A stretch of 64,000 nt of DNA, taken from Phytopythium helicoides. Lineage: Eukaryota > Oomycota > Peronosporomycetes > Pythiales > Pythiaceae. The notes beneath the pieces are model-generated. The model had not been told where the DNA came from and did no database searches. It saw only the letters and a list, made by a program, of their open reading frames with translations. The DNA is taken from the NCBI GenBank assembly GCA_024867545.1, contig JANFNE010000040.1:124001-188000 (forward strand), read 5' to 3'. Positions 22,822-34,500 of this stretch are shown piece by piece. The position numbers were made by a program, and so were the translations under genes. Each line of letters starts with the position of its first letter. Within the stretch, counting starts at the first letter, position 1.

Positions 22822-24899
22822 CACCGAGTCAGTTTTGTCTGCGAATGGCATAGAAGCGCTGGTGAAACTCACTCGCGACGGTAACAATGAACAAAGTGCG
22901 TGCGCAGTGATGGCTCTGGGCAATATCTCTGCAAGTGCCGACATCAGTGAGGCGGTGTTGTCTGCGAATGGTGTCGAGGCACTGGTGAAACTCGTTCGAG
23001 ATGGTTCCGGAGATCGTAAGCAGTTTGCAGTGACTACATTGGCGAACTTGTCTGGTCCCGCAGATATCAGCAAGCCGTTGTTGTCAGCAAATGGCATCAA
23101 GGAGTTGTTGCAAGCTGTGCGTGATGGTACTGATGATGTGAAGGGTCAAGCAGCAAGAGCGTTGTCCAACGTAGCTAATGATGCTGATATCGGCGAGTTG
23201 GTTTTGTCAGCGAATGGGATTGGCGTGCTTGTTCACCTCGTACGGGACGGGACTGAAGTCCAGAAGAGGTTCGCGGCAACAACATTGGCTAACATAGCTG
23301 GAAGCACTGATATCAGCGACCTGGTGTTTTCTGCAAACGGAATTGATGCACTTGTTCAACTTGGTCGTAGCGGCACCGACGAGCAGAAGTACGGGGCTTC
23401 AATTGCTTTGGCCAACATGTCTGGTCGTGCAGACATCAGTGAGTCTGTGTTGGCTGCAGATGGCATCCAAACTTTATGCCAGCTCCTACGTGATGGGACA
23501 GAGGATCTGAAGAAGTATGCGGTGATAACACTGACCAACTTATCAGCAATAGCCGACATCAGTGAGCCTGTGCTGTCTGCGAGTGGCATCGAACCGTTGT
23601 TGCAACTTGTTCGGTGCGGAACGGACGACCAGAAGAAGTTTGCAGCGATGACGTTGGCAAACTTGTCTAATTTTGCAGACATCAGCGATTCCGTGTTGTC
23701 TGCGAGTGGCATTGAAGGACTGGTGGAGCTCCTACGTGATGGCAATGACGACCAGAAGAAATTTGGAGCGAATGTATTTAACAACCTATCTAGCCGTACA
23801 GACGTCAGTGCACCGCTGCTGTCTGCGAATGGCATCGAACCGTTGTTGCAACTTGTTCGAGGTGGAACGGATGACCAGAGGGAGTTTGCGGCGATGACGT
23901 TGGTCAACTTATCCAATCGTGCAGACATCAATGAATCTGTGTTGTCTGCGAATGGTATTGAAGCGCTATTTCAGCTTGTAAGGGATGGAACCGATGACCA
24001 GAAGAAGTTTGCGGCGGCGACGTTGGCAAACTTGGCGAACTATTCAGATATCAGCGAGTCTGTTATTTCTGCAAATGGTATTGAAGCACTGGTGCGGCTG
24101 GTCCATGATGGCACAGACGAACTGAAGAAGATTGCGATCTTGGCGCTGGTGAACTTGTCTGCTCGCGTTGACATCAGTGAGTCAGTTATTTCTGCAAATG
24201 GCATCCAAGCGTTGTTGCAACTTCTTCGTGGCGGCACCGACGAGCAAAAGAAGTATGTAGCTTGGTGTTTCTCCAACTTATCCGCCTATGCTGATATCAG
24301 TGAGTCGATGCTGTCTGCGAATGGCATTGAAGCCGTACTGCAACTTCTTCGTGATGGCACCGACGAGCAAAAAAGGTTTGCGGTGATGACTTTATCCAAT
24401 TTGGCTGCTCGTGCAGATATCAGCAAGCCCGTGCTGTCTAATCATGGCGTCGAAGCATTGGTAACGCTCCTGCGCGAGGGCACAACTGAGTGCAAGAATC
24501 TAGCAGCAAGAGCATTGGCCAACTTGTCTTCGGATGCAAATATCAGCGAACCAGTGTTGGCTGGGAATGGTATCGAAACACTCGTCCAACTCCTGCAGGA
24601 CGCCACCGACGAGCAAAAGAAGTTTCCCCTCATAGCGCTTGCCAATATTTCTGCTGACGCCGACATTCGAGAGTTTGTGCTGGCTTGTGGCGGAAAGGAT
24701 TTATTGACGCAATTCACGAAGGATGGCGACGAGGACCAGAAGGCGTGTGCTACAAAGGTGCTTGCCAATATGGGTGAAAAGTGAGTGTTGATTGTGGATA
24801 ACGATGTTTCTAGCGTGGTATGGCGCTGACGGTATGAAGAAGTGCTTGGGAAGTTGGTCGGTCAGTCACGTTAGCGACGAGATATCGGCGTGACATCAG
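22822..24899. repeat. Right arm of 2.08-kb inverted repeat
   Basis: Reverse complement of 18701-20778 with no net indel; the two arms are separated by 2043 bp. The encoded repeat segments differ at about thirty of 649 residues by my reading, so the duplication is recent but not brand new. The inner boundary near 22822 cuts into the middle of an armadillo unit. Confidence 0.9.
22835..24784 (+). pseudogene. Orphan armadillo array, inverted copy of TPKA copy 3 C-terminus
   Basis: An open frame of 649 codons holds about 16 units of the 41-residue repeat (for example ADISEAVLSANGVEALVKLV) and ends in the same KVLANMGEK tail as copy 3. It starts in mid-repeat with no ATG or N-terminal domain and no promoter of its own, so it is a fragment created by the inverted duplication. 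The frame has stayed open despite about thirty amino-acid differences from the other arm. That is either young age or selection on a transcript initiated elsewhere. If expressed from a downstream ATG it would be a pure armadillo protein. Confidence 0.75.
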
Positions 24900-25177
24900 T
24901 TAGTTGCTTGTTAGGTATCTGTAACAAGCTCTCTGCAACCAGGAACTCTGTACCTTGCACGTCGTTTTCGCTGGCACTCCGATGTGTCTACTCATGTTCA
25001 TATTCAAATCTGGGCGAAGCCGTGTATCATTTCCTCCAGCCACTACCTTTAGACAGCTTCTCTCTTACACAATCTAACACGCTAAGGTGATGGTGGAAAA
25101 GAGCCATTCTATGTCGCCGTTTCCTGCACTGCGTTTAAAACCAACACCCGGTTGCTTAGTCGCGTTGGTTGACTTCT

Positions 25178-28100
25178 TTACTGCTCGCCTGTAACTCTTC
25201 TCACTAGTGCTGACAGGTCATCGATACTGCGTACAAACGTCACGGAATTGCTGACATCTGTGTGCCGAGACAAGTTGGCCAAGATCTTGATTGCTGCTCG
25301 CCTTTCGACCATAGAGCCGGTATTCATAAATGCTAACAGCGATGGAATGCCGTTTGCCATAAGCACTGGCTCACTGATATCCCCGTGATCTGACAAATTG
25401 CCCAACGTTCTCGCGGCCGCTTGCCTCTGTTCGGGTGTACCTGTTCGCATCGTGGTCAGCAAGTACCTCAACGCCATGGGAAGCCAGCACTTGCTCATTG
25501 ATATCGCCACGAGCAGAGATGTTGGCTAACATCATTACTGCGGCGTACTTGTGCCCATCGGAGCCATCACGAGCCAACATCACGAGCGGTTCGATGCCCC
25601 TCACAGCCAAAACGGTTTCACGGATGTCAGCGTCAGCAGAGAGGCAGGACAACGCCCATGCCGCATGGTTCTTTTGGTCGCTGGTACCACTTTTCACAAG
25701 CTCAACCAGCGATTCGATACCGTCCCCAGCGATGACTGGTGTTGTGATATCTGCTCGAAGAGCCAAGCCGGCCAATGTCATAGCGGCGTGCTTCTTCAAA
25801 TCATCTGTCCCATCCCGCACGAGTTGCAACAATACATGAATACCGTGCGCAGCAAGCACCGGCTCGCTGATATCTGCTCGAAGAGATAGATTTGCCAATG
25901 TCGCTGCTGCTCCTTCCTTCTGGTCCTTCGTTCCACCACACAACAGAGTAAATAGCGAGTCGATGCCGTTCGCACACACCAGAGGCTGGCTGATATCAGC
26001 ACGACGAGATAAGTTTTCCAATATCATTACCGTGGGGTGCTTTAGATCTTCGATACCGACTCGAATCAGGTCCAGTAGCAACTCAACGCCATTTGCAGCC
26101 AAGAACGAGCGTGAAATGTCAGCACGAAGCGACAGGTTTGACAGTGCTGTCAGTGCATACTTTCTCTGCTCGTTGATACCATCACGGACCAGCTTTAGCA
26201 GCGATTCAACACCATTCGTAGACAAGACTGGCGCACTAACATCTGCGTGACCGGACATGTTCGTCAACGCTCTTGATGCCTGAATCTTTTGCTCGTCAGT
26301 ACCGTCTTGCACAAGGCTCAACAGGGACTCGATGCCGCCACCAGGCCAACATCGACTCGCTTATGTCTGCATGGCGAGACAAGTTTGCAAAAGCCCATGC
26401 TGCTTGCTTTTTCTCGTCTTCATTACCGTTTCGCACGAGTTCCAATAGCGCTTCTATCCCGTTTTCTGACGCCACCGAGTCACTAATGTCGTTACGCTTC
26501 GACAAGTTTGCGATTGCCCTTGCTGAAGCATGCTTCAGATCACCAGGACCATCACGAACGAGCTCTAGCAGCACTTCAATACCGTTTGCAGATGTCACGG
26601 GCTTGCTCAAATCTTGCCAGTTACACAAGTTAGCCAAAGCGGTTACTGCTGCGTGTTTGTGATCGTATGTGCCGTCTCGTACTAACGCCAGTAAGACTTC
26701 GATTCCGTTCGCTAGTGTCACTGACTTGGTAATATCAACATGCATGGCCAGGTTTGCCAATGCCCTTGTCGCTGCATCTTTCTGGTCATCATTTCCATCC
26801 CGAACGAGGACTATTAGCGCTTCAATTTCGCTTGCGCCAAACATCGAGTCAGAGACGACTGCGCGACGAAACTGATTAGCCAACAAGCGCGCTGCCAATT
26901 GCTTTTGGCGCTCATTGCCGTTTTCCACCAGTGCCATCACCGCTTGAATGCCACTCACAGACAACACCCAGTCACTGAGGTCTTTAACGGTAGCGAAGTT
27001 CGAAAGTGCGTTTGTGGCTTGCGTCTGTTCCGTCGCTGTACCACAAGTTAGCATCACCATCAGCTCCGAGATTACACTTCGGCTTCACAAGGACGGAATG
27101 GTTTGCTTTTGCCAAAATACCGATTGCTTGGACAGCCAGAGCCTTCTGTAGACCAATGCCATGAAAGAAGATATCTAGAACTGCGTCCAACTCGCGCTGA
27201 CTGGATGGCCCGTCTCGACTCTCTGCTACGGAGACGATTTGGCTAGCAGCATGTGTAGCAATTGTACTATTGTGACTCTTGGTCAGATCCACTAAGTTCA
27301 GCAAGACGCCGTCTCTTGCTACGACTCGGTTCTTGAATACTTTGGTTTGCGCTATACCATCGATCCACAGTTGATCTTGATCCAGTCTCTGAAGTAAAGA
27401 AGACAAGTGCACAACAACACCATCCATTGTTACTCGAACAGAAGGATCACGAGCACACATCCGCTCAATCAAACCCCATTCGGAATCACCGATACTCAAA
27501 GGACGAGGTGGCAATAACCCTCTCTTCACTTGCACCTTCACAAACAAGTCCTCCGTGCCATTCCCCCACGGACATGATCCACTCATCACCTCGATCATCA
27601 ACATAGCGAAAGAGTACACATCCGAAGCAAAGGTAGCCACACTGCCACTCAAACACTCGGGAGCCTTCCACTGATACGCACCAAGTGCACCAGCAGTAGC
27701 ACCACTCGGATCCTTCGCTCGCACACTCAATCCGAAATCAGTCAACTTCGTCACACCATCACCACCCACCAAAATATTGTTTGCCTTCAGATCAGCATGC
27801 ACGATCCCGTTGTTGTGCAAGTACTGCAGTCCGAGTGCCGCATTCAACAAACAGTACCACATCAGGTACGGATCGCGACCCTTGCTATCGAGGTACTTGT
27901 CCAGATCACCACCACTCGCATACTCACACACGAAGAAGAGGTCACCAATATCACAAGGCTCCATACATCTTGACGACGTTGATGTGGTTGAGTTGGAACC
28001 ATACATCTGCTTCTTGACGGAACTGTGTTTCGGTTGTGGTGTGTTGTTTGACTCTTTTGACGATGACCGGTGTTTGGAACCATTTGCCTTTGTGTATGGA

Positions 28101-30233
28101 CCCGAAAGCGCCTTCACTGAATGCGTTGAGTTGTTCAAAGTCGATTTGTTCTCGTGGAATGAACCATTGCGATATAGAGAGGGAGTCGGGCGAATTGAGA
28201 GGATCCTTTTTCATGGTAGAAGGATTTCCGTAGGCATTTTGCCACTCTGGCAACCATTGATGAACTGCGTCAGATGAAGAGAGGTGATGAAGAATCAGGT
28301 ATTCATCTGTTTTCGAATGTAGGGTATGGATACGACTTGGGGTCTGATGTTGGAGTATATTAGTACTTTGCCACACACTGGTGCTGGTACTATTAGTCAC
28401 ACTCTGACTCGACTTTGAGGAGAAAGATGCTCTCTGAGCTACAAAACTTTGCAATTGACAAAGCAAGCTACACAAATGTGCAATCGAGGAAATTGCAGGG
28501 GACTTTTCAGTTATGCTTATCCATTGCTGCTGCAATTGAAAGCAAATGTCCTCAAATCGCTTCAGCAACTGACCAAGCGATTTCTCAGAAGCTGGTATCA
28601 TTGTGCGGCATTTTGATAATTCAACGCCAATGGTTTCACCCAACATTGTCGCTTTTATATCCATGAGTTTAGTGGATGCTCCAATCTGACGCTCTAGAAT
28701 CGGGACAAACTCGAGCCAATCACATTGCTCCTGAACCCCAGCAAGCTCACCAAGACAATCAATCACTCGCAAGACCTCAATATCGGGGCTCTTCCTCAAT
28801 TTCATTAGCAGATCCCACTCGCGACGATCAAGGCATGAAGGTTGAGTAGTCGGCACGGATGCCAAATTATCGATATCCAAAGAGTCCTTGAAGCTGTCTT
28901 GAGAAGCCAGACCGTTGCTTGTCGACTCTTTCATGTTTCCAAATAACTTCACAATCGCAATCGTCAAAGCTTCGACCTGTGACTCGGCAAAACAATCCTC
29001 CAATTGGTGGCTGCGCTTCGGGTCACAAACGGTTGTGTAGTCATGTAGAAGCACCCCTAGTATCACAGCACGATCTTCGTATTGTGCACAATACAAATGA
29101 TCCAACTTCACATCGAGGTCAACAAACCCGCGAGCAAACATGTACTGCAACGCCAAACCCACTTCGTACACACGCTCCCACACTCTCCTCCGATCACCTC
29201 CAACCACAGATGCGTACTCCATCATCGATCGAACCTTCTCGTGCACAATAAACATCTCCTCACCAACATGGCAAGCGCCAAGGAATTTGGCCACATGCGG
29301 ATGATTCAGCTCGGACCACCCCGATGCCTCTCGGATGAATCGTTCCTTATCCGTGTGATCCGGAACGAACCGATCATTTCCCCACGTCGACATGCCGAAC
29401 GTTGCTCCAAACTCGAATGACGGCACAAACCATGTCGGCAGTGTCATGACAACGATATTCGAGCGAGTAGCCACCATATTGAACGCGGTTTTGATGACGT
29501 CAAGCTCCTCAAGAGTCAATTCTTCTCCAGGACCTGCATTAGAAGCAGGTCCGTACTTGTTGACGGCGGCCATCAACAACGTCATGACGTCTTCTACCTT
29601 GTCGTCCGAGTCGACGTCGTCAAGAATGGTTGAAGCTGTTCCGAGATTGGCTCGCTCTAGTTCTTGGCGATACCACGTGGCTCGTGCCAGGCGCTCTTCA
29701 CTCAGATCTTCTGTCCACTTGGTCCACTTAGACGTCTCGTCAAACTCGATCGGATAGGAGGCGACGACCGCGTCTAGGACAGCGTGGAGTCGTTGGAGTT
29801 GGCGCACGAACACTCCAGTTTGTGCAAGTCGAATAAGCGCAGAGCTCTCTTTCTCAAACACGTGCATCTCGTCTCTCATACTCTCGGCGCTCAGCACCAG
29901 CCCGAAAAGCTCCTGGTCGACCACCCGCTCGTCTTCTAGCAGCTTCACAAACCGCTGCTGGTACGTGGAGTGCCTGCTGCTTTCAGGGGACAGGAACTTT
30001 TGGACCAAACTATTGAAATCCAATTGCTCGACAGACCGCCGAAAGTGTCGATAGCGGGCAGCCGCATGGTCTCCGAGTCGGTCAATCACTGTTTTTTCAT
30101 GTTCTTGCGCAGTAGCCTTGTTGTCCCAGGCCAGTCGATGGCCCAGCGATCTCTTGCTTTTGTCTCCAATTCCATCACGATGAACTCTCTCGCTGCTGGA
30201 ATATTGGAAACTGGCAGGCAGCACGAGTCCCAT
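25178..30233 (-). pseudogene. TPKA copy 4, complete architecture with four single-base insertions
   Basis: The ATG at 30233 begins MGLVLPASFQYS. The N-terminal helical domain, degenerate kinase-like domain (about 29450-29050; GFVDLDVKLDHLYC), linker, kinase (about 28170-27380) and about 16 armadillo repeats all follow. Four one-base insertions each move the frame the same way. An extra G near 27956 sits in the conserved MYGACDIGDLF coding block. An extra base near 27075 follows the kinase. An extra C near 26344 and an extra G near 25460 lie in the repeats. The first truncates the protein just before the kinase hinge. In the other frames the protein sequence remains well conserved, so inactivation is recent or the calls are errors. 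The stop is at 25178 after VRRVTGEQ. Repeats here diverge more from each other than in copy 1. Confidence 0.75.
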
Positions 30234-30483
30234 TTTGCTCAGCTCCTCCTTGGTCAATGGGTTGACTTATACTTGAATGTGGTTTGAGAGAGTATATATA
30301 TCGTAGAGGTTGAGATGTATATAATGATGATAATATGATATACATTTATAAGCAAATTATCGAAGATAGGGGGTTTCAACCTAAACGTAGTCATTTTCGA
30401 ACAGCAAACAAATTTATCAGATACCACTCGAGAAGCTCACGTTGCCATTTGGTTATCGAAAACCCAAGATTGCTTGGCCGAAG
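30234..30483. promoter_or_regulatory. AT-rich 5' flank of TPKA copy 4
   Basis: A 250-bp spacer separates the stop of copy 5's C-terminal fragment and the start of copy 4. The part nearest copy 4 (30260-30370) is AT-rich with ATATATAT and ATGATATACAT stretches, like the AT-rich flank upstream of copy 1. A promoter role is inferred from position and composition only. Confidence 0.3.
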
Positions 30484-31587
30484 CTAACGAATGTATGAAA
30501 GAAGGCTGTCGATGTCTACGCCAGAGTTCCTGGACAGATTGGACATCACTCGGGCCACTTGCAGCTTTTGGGCATCATTGCCGTAGGCCAAAAGTGGCAG
30601 GAGGGTCTCAATACCTTGAGCAGCAATCAGTGGCTCGCCAATATCAGCACGAGAAGATAGGTTTGCCAACGCCGCAGTCGCGCAAAGTTTATGATCATTC
30701 GTGCCACCGGCCACGAGCTGCACGAGCGCAGCTATGCCGTTTGCAGCAACGACCAGCTCGCTGATATCGGCACGACCAGACAAATTGATCAGCACCATCG
30801 CAGCTTGTTTCTTGGTTTCACCGATTCCATCGCGCACAAGCTGCACCAGTGTGTTGATACCATCTACAGCTACGAGGGATTCTAGAATATCTGCGTGAAA
30901 AGACAGATTTGCCAACGATGTCGCTGCATGTTTTTTCGGAGCGTCCGTGTCGCCATTCGCTAGCTGGATCACTGCTTCAATTACTCCGGCAGTTATCAAT
31001 GCCTCACACATACCAGAGCGTGCAGCTAAGACGGATAAACCCCACGCAGCATACTTTTTTTGTTCGACAGTGCCGGCACGTGCAAGTACCAGCAATACAT
31101 CGATCACCACTTCAACCAACGTTGGTCCGGGGACGCCTGTCCTCCCAAATAAAAAGACGAGTGACAACGCTGCTTGCGTCTTCTGCTGGTCATTTCCGTC
31201 ACGCATGAGTTGTACAAGCTCCTCAACTTCGCCTCCAATAAACACAGGCCCACTAGTATCCGTCTGTGGAAACAAATGCATCAACGCGGTAGCCGCCACA
31301 TGCCTTTGGTCGCTTGTACCATCACACACAAGCTCCAGTAAGGCATCAACTCCATCCGCAGCAAGTACCGACTCGGTGATATCGGCACGGGGAGGCAGGC
31401 AGGTGAATGACATAGCAGCAATATACTTCAGGTTGGTAGTGCCGCCTCGAACAAGTTCCAATAGAGCTTCAATGCCGCCCGAAGCCATCAACGATTCACT
31501 GATGTCTCCGTGAGAAGACAAACTAGCCAGCGTAATTGCTGCTTGCTGTTTCTGGTCGTCTGTCCCACTACGTACCAGTTGCTACAA
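30484..31587 (-). pseudogene. C-terminal armadillo segment of TPKA copy 5, cut off by a frameshift
   Basis: Nearly nine further 41-residue repeats continue directly from the array of the 31568-36847 gene, one frame away, and end at the stop at 30484 (RNSGVDIDSLLSYIR). Removing one A near 31586 would keep the repeat phase unbroken into this segment. It has no start of its own. Some units are atypical (for example LFPQTDTSGPVFIGGEVEEL), which suggests older, relaxed repeats. Confidence 0.75.
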
Positions 31588-34500
31588 GGGTGTCGACGCC
31601 ACCAGCAGCCACAACGGACGCACTGATATCAACGTAACTACACAAACTGACCAATGCACGTGCTGCTTGATGCTTTTGGTTGTTTGTACCGTCCCGCACA
31701 AGCTGGAACAGCGCAGCAATGCCGTCCGCGGTAACCACCAACGCACAGATGTCGGCACGAATGGATAAGTTCACCAACGTCAGAACAGCTGAATCTTTTT
31801 GGATATTCGTGCCGTCATTCATGAGCTGCACCATGAGATCGATACATTGCGAAGCTAGGGCTGCTTGAATATGTCCCGAGCGATACGACAAGTTGGACAA
31901 TGCTAATGCCGCTACCTCCCTTTGTGAGTCAGTCCCATCGCGCACGAGCTGTACTAGCGCATCAATCCCATCAGTAGCCAGCATCGACTCACTGATGTCG
32001 GCACGGCCTGACAAGTTCACCAGCGCTTTAGTTGCTTCCGTCTTCTGGATAGTGGTGCCGTCACGCACAAGTAATACAAGCAAAATAATGCCACCCAAAG
32101 CCAACACCTCATCACTGATATCGACGAGAGCAGACAGGCTAGAAAGTGCAAAAACTGCTTGGTCTTTTTGGTCGCTATTGCCGGCACAAATGAGTTGTAA
32201 AAACGCTTCGACACCTCGCGATCCAAATACTTCACTACTAATATCGGCGCGATACAGCTGCGAAGCTAGCGTCATAGCCGCTTGTAGTTTCTGATCATCA
32301 GATCCAACACGGACGAGCTGTACCAACGGTTCGATTCCGTGTGCAGCAACCAAAGAGCTACTAATGTCAGATTGAGCCGATAGATTAGCCAATGCTCGGG
32401 TCGCATCACACTTCTGCTTGTGGTTCCCATCTCGGACGAGCTCGATCAATGCACCAATTCCATGTACAGACTGCACCTGTGAACTTATGTCAGCTCGTGA
32501 AGTCAAATTGGCTACCACCTGAATTGCCGCATGTTTCTGATCGTCAGTGCCGTCGCGCATAAGTTGAAAAAGTGGTTCAATTCCGTGGGCACTTTGGATC
32601 AGCTCATTTATATCGGAAAAATCAGAAAGGATTGCCAACGCTGAAGCTGCAGCAAGTTTCTCGTAGGCGGAACCACCACGAACGAAATGTACGAGCTTTT
32701 CAATATCATTTGCAGGAAGCACCGACTCGGTAGTATTTGCAAAAGCCAAGAGATTCATCAGCAATGTTAAAGCTTCCTTTTTTGTCTCTTCATCGCCATC
32801 TCGAGCGAGCTGTGCTAACGCATCAATGCCGTTCGAAGCCAAAACTGTCTCACTGATGTCATCATGCCGAGACATGTTCCGCAAAATGATAGCTGCTTGT
32901 CTCTTCTGATATTCATCACCATTGCGAAGAAGTAGTACTAACGAATCAATAACGTCCGCGGCCATGATCAGCTTGACGATCTCGGCACAGACAGACAAAC
33001 TCGCCAGAACAATAACCGCTAATTTCCTCTGGGCCTCGTTCCCATCGCGCACAAGCTGCAAGAGCGGACCGACGCCGCCCCCAACCAACACACGCTCGAT
33101 AAAGTCCGTGTGGCTAGAGAGCTTGGCCAACATTGCAATTGACGATGTCTTCTGGTCATCTGTGCCAATCTGGAGGATTTCTATAAGTGTCTCAATCCCT
33201 TGAGCAGCGATCATAGCATTACTGATGTCTTCTCGAATAGCAAGCCTAAGCAATGTTGATATGGACTGCTGCTTTTGGTCTTTGTTTCCTCTACGTACGA
33301 CCTGAACGAGTGCTTCAACACCAAAATTCTCAAGCACCGGCTCACTGACGTCTGCACGAACACACAAACTATTCAAAAGTATCATTGCAAGCATCTTCTC
33401 CGCATCAGTACCACCACGAATGAGTTGGAAGATTGTGCCAATGCCATTTGCAGCCAGAACCTCGTTGTAGATATCGCATTGGGAGGAGAAAATGCACAAT
33501 GCTCGAGCTGCTGAATGCTTTTGGTTATCAGTACCGCTGCTCATCAGCTTTACCAATGGATCGATTCCGTTAGCAGTCAGTACTTGCTCACTAATATCCA
33601 CACAGCTCGACAAGTTTGCGATAGCATTTGCTGCTTGCAACTTCTGGTTGTTTGAGCCATCCGTGGTCATGGTCACAAGTGTGGATACGACTTGTTGCGA
33701 CATTAGTTTCGAGAAATTTTTTGTTGCCAATGCACCAATTGCTTTTGCTGCTACAGCTTTCTGTTGATTAGTTCCCGTTGACAGAAGGTCGATAACTGCG
33801 TCTATTTCACGCGAGTTAGAAGGTCCGTCGCGGCTTTCGCACACGGAGACTATATGGTCTCCAGCATACCAGGCGATCATATTGTTATGACTTTTGGACA
33901 ATTCGATCAAGTTAAGAAGTACACCTTCTCTTGACACAACACGGTTTTTGAACGCCTTCTGGCGGAATTCTCCCCCAAACCATAACTGTCCATGATCCAG
34001 CTTCTGAAGTAAAGAAGACAAGTGAACAACTACATCATCCATTGTTACTCGAACAGATGGATCACGAGCACACATACGCTCGATCAAACCCCATTCAGAA
34101 TCACCGATATTCGACGGACGTGGTGGCAACAGCCCTCTCTTCACTTGCACTTTCACTAACATATCCTCCGTGCCATTCCCCCACGGACATGATCCACTCA
34201 TCACCTCGATCATCAACATCGCGAAAGAGTACACATCCGAAGCAAAGGTAGCCACACTACCACTCAAACACTCCGGAGCCTTCCACTGATACGCACCAAG
34301 TGCACCAGCAGAAGCACCACTCGGATCCTTCGCTCGCACACTCAGTCCGAAATCAGTCAACTTCGCCACACCATCACCACCAACCAAAATATTGTTCGCC
34401 TTCAGATCAGCATGCACGATACCATTGTTGTGCAAGTACTGCAGTCCAAGTGCCGCATTCAACAAACAATACCACATCAGGTACGGATCGCGACCCTTGC

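Noticed and set aside
18701..24899. Transposon with terminal inverted repeats
   Set aside because: The arms are ordinary armadillo coding sequence and 3' flank; no transposase and no target-site duplication seen.
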